A stretch of 5,914 nucleotides of DNA from Acidimicrobiia bacterium. GTDB lineage: Bacteria > Actinomycetota > Acidimicrobiia > IMCC26256 > BP-133. The DNA is taken from assembly GCA_025934385.1 (NCBI GenBank), contig JAICYE010000154.1, positions 1-5,914 on the forward strand, read 5' to 3'. Of this stretch, positions 1 to 4,737 are shown in pieces; position 1 is the stretch's first letter; each line of letters opens with the position of its first letter. The position numbers and the translations under genes are program-made. Below the pieces are notes generated by a model, which saw nothing but the letters and a program-made list of their open reading frames with translations, had not been told where the DNA came from and ran no database searches.

Positions 1-1716
1 TACGCCCCGGTCCCGCCGTCCGACAAGGACACGCCACCCCCGCCGGCGCCCGGCAACCTGGCCTCGCTGGCCCTGGCGTCGAGCCCGGGCGTGGCGTCGG
101 GCCCGTCCGACACCGGCGCGGCCACCGGCGGCGGCCAGAGCCCCGGGCCGGCCCCCAGAGCCCAGGAGCCGCCTCCGGCGGCGCCGGCCGCCGCCGCCCT
201 GCCGCCGGCGGTCAAGACGCCGTCGACGAAGCACTGTGTCGGGAGGCCGCCCCGCCAGACGGAAGACCCGCTGGCGCCGCCCTGCGTGGCCAGCTTCACC
301 GGCGACAACTTCGGCGCCACCTACCAGGGCGTGAGCAAGGACGAGATCTCCGTCCTCTTCTACTTCGACGGGTTCATCAACGACATCGGCACGTCCCGGG
401 GCACGGAGCGCCGGCCGATGGGCCAGTACTTCGACCTCCTCAACCCGCCGAAGGAGGACGAGCACGTCTTCATCCGGATGCTGCGGGGCTGGCAGCGGTA
501 CTTCAACGACCGGTTCCAGACCTACGACCGGTTCGTGCACTTCTACGCCTACTACGCCACCTCGGCGACGCCGGAGTCCCGCCGGGCCGACGCCGCCGAC
601 AACTACGCCAAGCTCAAGCCGTTCGCCACCATCAGCTACGCCCGGGAGAACGCCGACGACTACCTCGACAGCATGGCCAAGCGGGGAGTGCTGAACTTCG
701 CCTCCTACGTCGGCCGCCCGGCGTCGCTGTTCGCCAGCTACCCCAAGCTCATCTGGGGCTACCTGCCGTCGATCGAGGTCCAGGCCCGGCAGTTCTCCAG
801 CTACGTCTGCTCGAAGGTCATCCCCTATCCGGTCAGCTTCTCGGGCAACACCGGCGAGAACGGCAGGCCCCGGGTGCTGGGGCTGCTGTCGAGCGCCGAT
901 CCGGACCATCCCGAGCTCGAGCTGCTGGCCGATCTGGCCAAGAGCGAGATCGAGGCCTGCGGCGGGAAGTTCGCCCGGGAGAAGACGTTCCCCCGGGCCG
1001 GCGTCGCCCAGGACGCCTCGACCACCGGCCAGTACGCCACCGACAACATGATCCAGTTCAAGCAGGCCGGGATCACCACGATCATCTGGCCCGGCGGGCT
1101 GGAGACCAAGCAGTCGCAGGCGGCGGCGCTGGCCGGCTACCGGCCGGAGATCGTGCTGGCCGGCGACCGGCTGATCGAGAGCCGCGACAACTCCAGCTTC
1201 CAGGACAAGACCGTGTGGAACCACGCCGTCGTCGTATCCAACGTGACGAAGAAGGGCCTCGACGACCAGGAACTGTGCTTCCTGGCCCATCGGGAGGTCG
1301 ATCCCGACAGCCCGAAGAGCGACGTCGTCAACTACGCCTGCGAGTTCTACAACGACCTCTTCCAGCTCTTCACCGGCATCCAGGTGGCCGGGCCCCGGCT
1401 CGGGCCGACCTCGATCGACAAGGGGTACCACGCCATCCCCCACATCGCCTCGTCCGACCCTACGGTGCCGGCCTGCTTCTACGAGCCCGGCGACTACACC
1501 TGCGTGAAGGACGCCGTCGTGATGTGGTGGGACTCCAACGGGCGGGCCCCCAGCAGCCAGGAGGCCGGGTGCTGGCGGATGCCCGAAGGCGGCAAGCGCT
1601 ACCTGACGGCGACGTGGCCGGCGGGCGACGTCCTCGCCCAGCGCATGCCCCAGGATCCCTGCAACAACTACGGCGCCGGCTACCTCATCGACCCCCGTCC
1701 GCCCAGCCTCAAATGA
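1..1716 (+). CDS. Substrate-binding-like protein, type-1 periplasmic binding fold (5' partial)
   Basis: The frame is open from base 1, so the gene begins upstream; the 571 visible residues include the C-terminus. The GTG at 91 lies inside a P/A-rich low-complexity stretch and has no signal peptide after it, so I do not take it as the start. Residues 1-75 are a Pro/Ala/Gly linker, expected to follow an export signal or membrane anchor outside the window. A Cys pair at 79 and 95 (CVGRP...PPCV) precedes the first beta strand (ISVLFYF, about 116-122). The N-lobe runs to about 270. A typical C-lobe start (RVLGLLSSADPDHPE, about 291) and a helix-strand unit (FKQAGITTIIWPGG, about 353-366) follow. 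This matches the Peripla_BP_6 family of branched-chain amino acid ABC binding proteins, which capture ligands outside the membrane. The ligand cannot be read from sequence, and no permease or ATPase gene is in view. At least ten cysteines suggest an oxidised, exported protein. The stop overlaps the next start (ATGA). Confidence 0.8.
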   Translation, partial: YAPVPPSDKDTPPPPAPGNLASLALASSPGVASGPSDTGAATGGGQSPGPAPRAQEPPPAAPAAAALPPAVKTPSTKHCVGRPPRQTEDPLAPPCVASFTGDNFGATYQGVSKDEISVLFYFDGFINDIGTSRGTERRPMGQYFDLLNPPKEDEHVFIRMLRGWQRYFNDRFQTYDRFVHFYAYYATSATPESRRADAADNYAKLKPFATISYARENADDYLDSMAKRGVLNFASYVGRPASLFASYPKLIWGYLPSIEVQARQFSSYVCSKVIPYPVSFSGNTGENGRPRVLGLLSSADPDHPELELLADLAKSEIEACGGKFAREKTFPRAGVAQDASTTGQYATDNMIQFKQAGITTIIWPGGLETKQSQAAALAGYRPEIVLAGDRLIESRDNSSFQDKTVWNHAVVVSNVTKKGLDDQELCFLAHREVDPDSPKSDVVNYACEFYNDLFQLFTGIQVAGPRLGPTSIDKGYHAIPHIASSDPTVPACFYEPGDYTCVKDAVVMWWDSNGRAPSSQEAGCWRMPEGGKRYLTATWPAGDVLAQRMPQDPCNNYGAGYLIDPRPPSLK

Positions 1717-2702
1717 CGCCCCGCCTGGCCGGGTCGGCCATCACCGCTGCGCTGCTCGGGCTGCTGGCCCTGACGCCGGCCCTGCCGGTGTCCGCCCTCG
1801 ACCAGTCGGCCAACGCCATCCGGGTGACCGAGAACCAGACGGTGGCGAAGGACTTCGGCCCGATCACCGCCGCTGATCCCCTCCCCGATCCCGGCAGCCC
1901 GGCGCCGCCGCTCAACACGCCGGCGGCCTGCCGGCAGGCGGCGTACTGCGACGTGATCCCGCTGGAGGTCGTCCTGCCGCCGACGCTGCAGCCGGCCGAC
2001 GAGTTCTTCGTCTCGGTGCAACTCGACTGGACGACGAGCACGCTGCCGGGAACCGACTACACGAGGCCAACCGAGATCAACGACATGGACCTCTACGTGT
2101 GGACGGACCCGGCCGGCGAGGAGCCCGTCCAGTACTCGTCCACCGGTGCCATGCCGGAAAAGCTCCGGCTGTTCCGGCCGTCGAAGGGCAAGTACTCGAT
2201 CGTCGTCTTCAACTACCGGGGGGCCAACACCGGCTACCGGGTGACGGTGTCGTACACGCCGGAGAAGATCGTCCCGCCGTTCGAGTCGCTGGCGCCCGGC
2301 TTCAACCCGCCGGCCCCGCCCGTCGAGGGGCCGGCGGTCGTGCCGCCGATCGAGCCGCCCGACGCATCCCCGGCCACGCCGGTCGCCGCCCCCGCGCCGG
2401 TCGTGCCGCCGACCACCGCGCCGGCGCCGCCCAAGGCGGAGGCGGCCGCACCGGCGCTCACGCCGGTGGCCGTCGATCCCGATCCCGACTTCTCGAACTT
2501 CTCCGACAAGGCGTTCGACCAGCAGCTGGCCGCACCCGCCAGCGACGTCCTGAAGGAGAAGCAGGTAAAGGCCGTCGGCCCGCCGGAACCCGCCTCGGCC
2601 GGCAGCCTGGTTTTCTGGCTGGCGGGGGTGCCGCTGCTGCTGGTGGCCGCCGGCGGGCTGTGGCTGTGGCGGAAGGGCTCCGCCGTCGTCAAGCTGCGCT
2701 GA
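1713..2702 (+). CDS. Secreted/membrane-anchored protein with PPC-like beta domain and proline-rich stalk
   Basis: The 329-residue product starts at the ATG of an ATGA overlap with the preceding stop. No Shine-Dalgarno is visible, so translation probably depends on coupling. The same frame stays open further upstream, but that part is a shadow of the binding-protein gene. Residues 1-28 form a signal peptide with probable cleavage after VSA28. Residues about 80-182 look like a pre-peptidase C-terminal (PPC) beta sandwich: DMDLYVW near 124-130, then KGKYSIVVFNY near 158-168 and GYRVTVSY near 174-181. Cys73 and Cys79 may form a disulfide. Residues about 187-256 are a Pro/Ala stalk, followed by a short acidic segment. 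One transmembrane helix (about 299-319) ends in a basic tail (WRKGSAVVKLR). This predicts a type I membrane protein with its domain outside. I infer it works with the upstream binding-like protein. The PPC assignment rests on pattern only, and the specific function is unknown. Confidence 0.75.
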   Translation: MTPRLAGSAITAALLGLLALTPALPVSALDQSANAIRVTENQTVAKDFGPITAADPLPDPGSPAPPLNTPAACRQAAYCDVIPLEVVLPPTLQPADEFFVSVQLDWTTSTLPGTDYTRPTEINDMDLYVWTDPAGEEPVQYSSTGAMPEKLRLFRPSKGKYSIVVFNYRGANTGYRVTVSYTPEKIVPPFESLAPGFNPPAPPVEGPAVVPPIEPPDASPATPVAAPAPVVPPTTAPAPPKAEAAAPALTPVAVDPDPDFSNFSDKAFDQQLAAPASDVLKEKQVKAVGPPEPASAGSLVFWLAGVPLLLVAAGGLWLWRKGSAVVKLR

Positions 2703-2732
2703 GGCCGGCCGGCAGCCTGGACTAGGCCTCGG
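2699..2732. terminator. Weak inverted repeat between convergent genes
   Basis: GAGGCC at 2701-2706 pairs with GGCCTC at 2725-2730. It is extended by a G-U and a C-G pair to 8 bp and encloses an 18-nt loop. It covers the stop codons of both convergent genes, which lie only 19 bp apart. There is no T-tract on either strand. It could act as a bidirectional terminator, but the stem is short and chance pairing is easy at this GC content. Confidence 0.25.
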
Positions 2733-3660
2733 AGCGGATCAGCTCCCGAAGGGTCGACGCGTTGCGGTAGCCGACGGCCCGGGCGATCTGGGTCATGTTC
2801 AGGTTCGTCGTCCGGCGGAGATGGACCGCCTGCTCGACCCGGATCCGCTGGATGATGGCGTGGGGCGTCGTTTCCGCCCGCTCCCGGGCGTGGCGCTCCA
2901 GGGTCTTGCGGGTGGTGCCGAGGGCGGCGACGGCGTCGGAGATCTTGATCGGTTCCGACAGGTGGGCCCGGACCCAGCTCTCGAACCCGGTGAGGAGCTC
3001 GTCGACCGAGCCCAGGTAGGCCTGGGCCAGGTCGAGGCTCGAGGCGGGGCGCTCGTCGATGAGCATGTAGCGGGCCACCATGGCGGCCAGCTCCCGGCTC
3101 AGCCCGCTGACGAGCGAGAGCGCCAGGTCGATGTGGGCGAACCCTGCTCCGGCGGTGATGAACGGACCGCTGCGGACAACCATCCTGGACATGTCGAGGC
3201 CGACACGCGGATACCGGCGCTGGAACATGCCCGTGAGGAACCAGCTCGTGGTGGCCACGTGGCCGTCGAGCAGGCCCGCCTGCGCCAACACGAAGGTGCC
3301 GCTGCAGGCGGCGGCCACGACCGGCGGGAGGGGGGCGTCCCGGAGCACATCGGTGAGCTGGTTGATGTCCTCCCGGACCAGGGCATCCTCCAGCGCCTCG
3401 GCGCTGGCGCCGGCCCCCAGGCTGGGCACGACCAGCACGTCGAGGTCGGCGGTGCCCTTCCGATCGAGCCGGCGGCTCACGGAGGCGACGAGGCCGGTGC
3501 GCGTGACGACCGTGTCGGAGCAGCCGCCGATCTCGACGTCGATGCTGGGAATGTCGACGTTGAGGGATTGGCGCAGTCCTTCGGCCACCTGCAGGACGTC
3601 GACCAGCGTCGTCAGCCCCGAGGTGAAGCAACCGTTGACCGGGGCAATGACGACCCGCAT
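2722..3660 (-). CDS. GlxA-family transcriptional regulator (DJ-1/PfpI domain plus AraC-type HTH)
   Basis: With the ATG at 3660 the product has 312 residues, close to the family norm. Residues 1-185 form a DJ-1/PfpI (class I glutamine amidotransferase-like) sensor domain: a first strand MRVVIAPVNG, a central LDVLVVPS (73-80) and a nucleophile-elbow-like AACSGTF with Cys119. The C-terminal part (about 222-312) is an AraC/XylS DNA-binding domain, with a first HTH at about 237-258 and a second at about 287-308 (MTQIARAVGYRNASTLREL). It ends soon after the second recognition helix and lacks the usual tail with a G-x-S/T-P motif. In-frame ATGs at 3699, 3720 and 3894 have no good ribosome site. The 3894 start would run into the divergent gene, and the sensor fold begins at 3660. 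It is a cytoplasmic DNA-binding regulator. GlxA-family members are usually activators responding to small metabolites; the ligand here is unknown. The divergent neighbour at 3788 is the obvious candidate target. Confidence 0.85.
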   Translation of the reverse strand: MRVVIAPVNGCFTSGLTTLVDVLQVAEGLRQSLNVDIPSIDVEIGGCSDTVVTRTGLVASVSRRLDRKGTADLDVLVVPSLGAGASAEALEDALVREDINQLTDVLRDAPLPPVVAAACSGTFVLAQAGLLDGHVATTSWFLTGMFQRRYPRVGLDMSRMVVRSGPFITAGAGFAHIDLALSLVSGLSRELAAMVARYMLIDERPASSLDLAQAYLGSVDELLTGFESWVRAHLSEPIKISDAVAALGTTRKTLERHARERAETTPHAIIQRIRVEQAVHLRRTTNLNMTQIARAVGYRNASTLRELIRSEA

Positions 3661-3667
3661 GTCGTAA

Positions 3668-3673
3668 ACGATA
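3668..3673 (-). promoter_or_regulatory. Candidate -10 box for a leaderless regulator transcript
   Basis: Read on the minus strand, TATCGT fits the actinobacterial TANNNT pattern. It ends 7 nt before the ATG at 3660, the spacing seen for leaderless mRNAs, where transcription starts at the first coding base. This would explain the absence of a Shine-Dalgarno before 3660 and supports that start. No convincing -35 box is visible, so this remains a weak prediction. Confidence 0.3.
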
Positions 3674-3753
3674 CCGAAGTGGTCCGAAACGCCGCGCATT
3701 CCGTCGCGATTCGTGCCCATTTCGAGGCCATTGCCTGGGACACTGGCTTCGGC

Positions 3754-3772
3754 GGCTCCGATGGGCGGAGCC
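3754..3772. promoter_or_regulatory. Perfect 7-bp inverted repeat next to the ribosome site
   Basis: GGCTCCG (3754-3760) and CGGAGCC (3766-3772) are exact reverse complements around a 5-base spacer ATGGG. The repeat ends 2 bases before the Shine-Dalgarno (3775-3780) of the secreted-protein gene, within the 127-bp divergent region. In RNA it would form a GC-rich hairpin against the ribosome site; in DNA it could be an operator. Which role applies, if either, cannot be told from sequence. Confidence 0.4.
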
Positions 3773-3774
3773 AC

Positions 3775-3780
3775 GAGGAG
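3775..3780 (+). promoter_or_regulatory. Strong Shine-Dalgarno GAGGAG fixing the start at 3788
   Basis: GAGGAG lies 7 bases before the ATG at 3788. This, with the signal peptide that begins exactly there, chooses 3788 over the in-frame ATGs at 3713 and 3761, which have no such site. Confidence 0.8.
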
Positions 3781-3787
3781 AATCCAC

Positions 3788-4276
3788 ATGTTGCGCAAGG
3801 CCGTCGTGTTCACAGCCAGCCTTGTCCTCGGCCTCGCGGGTCTCGGCATCGCCGGGACGCCGTCGGGGGCCGAAGGCTCAGGGTCCCATTGCACTTTCCA
3901 GCACGTGCCTAACTTGGAGCCTGGTCTCTCCTACCAAACCACTTCGGGCAAGTTCATCGACCCCGGCGGCGGCACCGCCAGCTGCAAGGGTGCCGTGAAC
4001 GGTTCCGGTTCCTACACCGACAGCGGTACCGTCACCGGTACCTGCCAGGGCGGCGGCACCGCGGAAGGCGACCCCACGTTCACCATCGGCGGCGAGACCT
4101 TCACCGACCACGTCAAGATCAAGTTCGGTGAACCGTCCACCAAGGGCGGGATCGTCCACGCCACGTTCGAGGGTTCCAGAACCGAGGGCACCATCGAGCT
4201 GACCCCCACCAGGGGTGACTGCGTCATCAACCCCGTCACCCAGGTCAAGGGTGTCGGCGAGTTCTCCCTGAGGTAG
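3788..4276 (+). CDS. Small secreted four-cysteine beta-rich protein, function unknown
   Basis: The 162-residue product starts after a well-placed GAGGAG site. Residues 1-28 are a signal peptide: basic MLRK, a hydrophobic core (VVFTASLVLGLAGLGIAG) and a probable cleavage near PSGA28. The mature part of about 134 residues is rich in Gly, Thr and Ser and in alternating strand-like segments (GSGSYTDSGTVTGTC, PTFTIGGETF, HVKIKFGE, HATFEGSRTEGTIELT), suggesting a compact beta barrel or sandwich. Cys35, Cys66, Cys86 and Cys145 could form two disulfides. No enzymatic motif, lipobox or membrane anchor is visible, so it is probably released. I recognise no named family; it resembles the many small exported proteins of unknown role in actinobacteria. 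It is divergent from the GlxA-like regulator, which may control it, and ends just before a strong terminator-like hairpin. It appears to be a single-gene transcript. Confidence 0.8.
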   Translation: MLRKAVVFTASLVLGLAGLGIAGTPSGAEGSGSHCTFQHVPNLEPGLSYQTTSGKFIDPGGGTASCKGAVNGSGSYTDSGTVTGTCQGGGTAEGDPTFTIGGETFTDHVKIKFGEPSTKGGIVHATFEGSRTEGTIELTPTRGDCVINPVTQVKGVGEFSLR

Positions 4277-4284
4277 CAGTCGGA

Positions 4285-4331
4285 CCCGGGCCCGGGGGCA
4301 CGCTCGTGGAGAGCGGGCTCCCGGGCCCGGG
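4285..4331. terminator. Long GC hairpin, likely bidirectional terminator
   Basis: The arms 4285-4299 and 4317-4331 pair over 15 positions with one G-U wobble. After a single A/G mismatch, an inner 5-bp stem (CGCTC 4301-4305 with GAGCG 4311-4315) closes a 5-base loop. The structure starts 8 bases after the stop at 4276 and lies between two convergent genes, so it can serve both. Neither side has a T-tract, as is common for actinobacterial hairpin terminators. Confidence 0.75.
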
Positions 4332-4347
4332 CCGGTTGCGTCAGCGC

Positions 4348-4367
4348 TGCGTGAGGAGCTCCACGCA
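4348..4367. terminator. Small second hairpin downstream of the SPOR-like gene
   Basis: TGCGTG (4348-4353) and CACGCA (4362-4367) form a perfect 6-bp stem with an 8-base loop, 10 bases beyond the minus-strand stop at 4378. It precedes the larger hairpin as read from that gene, so the two may act in tandem. On its own it is a modest structure and may be chance. Confidence 0.3.
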
Positions 4368-4377
4368 CCGGGGGGGC

Positions 4378-4737
4378 CTACCGACCCTGGTGCGGGCTTC
4401 CCCACTCCTTGGGCACGCCGTGGTACTCCTGGCCGACCTGGCAGGGCAGACCCTTCGCCTTGATCCGCTTGCAGAGGGCGGTCGCCGGCCCGGGGGTGGA
4501 CCAGCCGTTGCCGTACTCCACCTCGATGTGCCCGGGCCGGTTCTTCTGGATGACGGTGCGGACGCCCTTGGCCTTCGCCCTGTTGGCGACGGCCTGCGCC
4601 TGGGCCATCGTCGGGTAGTGGCCGGCGATCGCCTCGTAAGGGCGGGAAGCCGCCTTCGCCAGCGCCGGCGTCCCCGCCGAACCGAGGACCAACCCGACCG
4701 TGGCAACGGCGAGGGCCAGGAGCTTGCCGGTCGTCAT
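4378..4737 (-). CDS. Small exported SPOR-like protein
   Basis: The 119-residue product starts at an ATG that overlaps the upstream stop (ATGA). Residues 1-27 form a signal peptide with probable cleavage after PALA27. The mature part of about 90 residues has the two-fold pattern of a SPOR domain: strand GHYPT then helix MAQAQAVANRAKAKGV (44-59), strand RTVIQKN, strand HIEVEYGNGW (70-79), then helix ATALCKRIKAKGL (85-97) and CQVGQEY. SPOR domains bind glycan strands of peptidoglycan stripped of stem peptides, usually in cell-envelope remodelling or division. Cys89 and Cys99 flank the second helix and could be disulfide-bonded. There is no membrane anchor, so the protein is probably released or wall-bound. 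The assignment comes from the pattern, not a profile search. Most SPOR proteins carry another domain; this one is nearly all SPOR-like. It is co-transcribed with the BpsA-like gene, and the functional link is unclear. Confidence 0.7.
   Translation of the reverse strand: MTTGKLLALAVATVGLVLGSAGTPALAKAASRPYEAIAGHYPTMAQAQAVANRAKAKGVRTVIQKNRPGHIEVEYGNGWSTPGPATALCKRIKAKGLPCQVGQEYHGVPKEWGSPHQGR

Noticed and set aside
1215..1712. In-frame upstream extension of the PPC-like protein gene
   Set aside because: The extension is Arg-rich shadow sequence inside the binding-protein gene. The signal peptide starts exactly at 1713.
2277..2480. CG-rich repeats in the PPC-like gene, considered as a tandem repeat or CRISPR-like array
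   Set aside because: There are no regular unit lengths or spacers; they are codons of the Pro/Ala stalk.
3662..3671. TCGT-AA-ACGA inverted repeat upstream of the regulator start
   Set aside because: Four-base arms are too short to separate from chance, and it overlaps the candidate -10 region.
2234..3787. A 517-codon minus-strand reading frame across the PPC-like gene and the regulator
   Set aside because: It is antisense to the + strand gene in its first-coordinate part and an alternative frame of the regulator in the rest. Its product is Arg/Pro/Gly-rich with no fold pattern, typical of shadow frames at high GC.
2821..3912. A 363-codon plus-strand frame antisense to the regulator
   Set aside because: The product is low-complexity, rich in Gly, Asp, Arg and His. 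The minus strand here encodes a clear DJ-1/PfpI plus AraC protein.
4024..4044. Repeated GGTACC units in the secreted-protein gene
   Set aside because: They encode the Gly-Thr repeats of SGTVTGTC in frame and are explained by coding.
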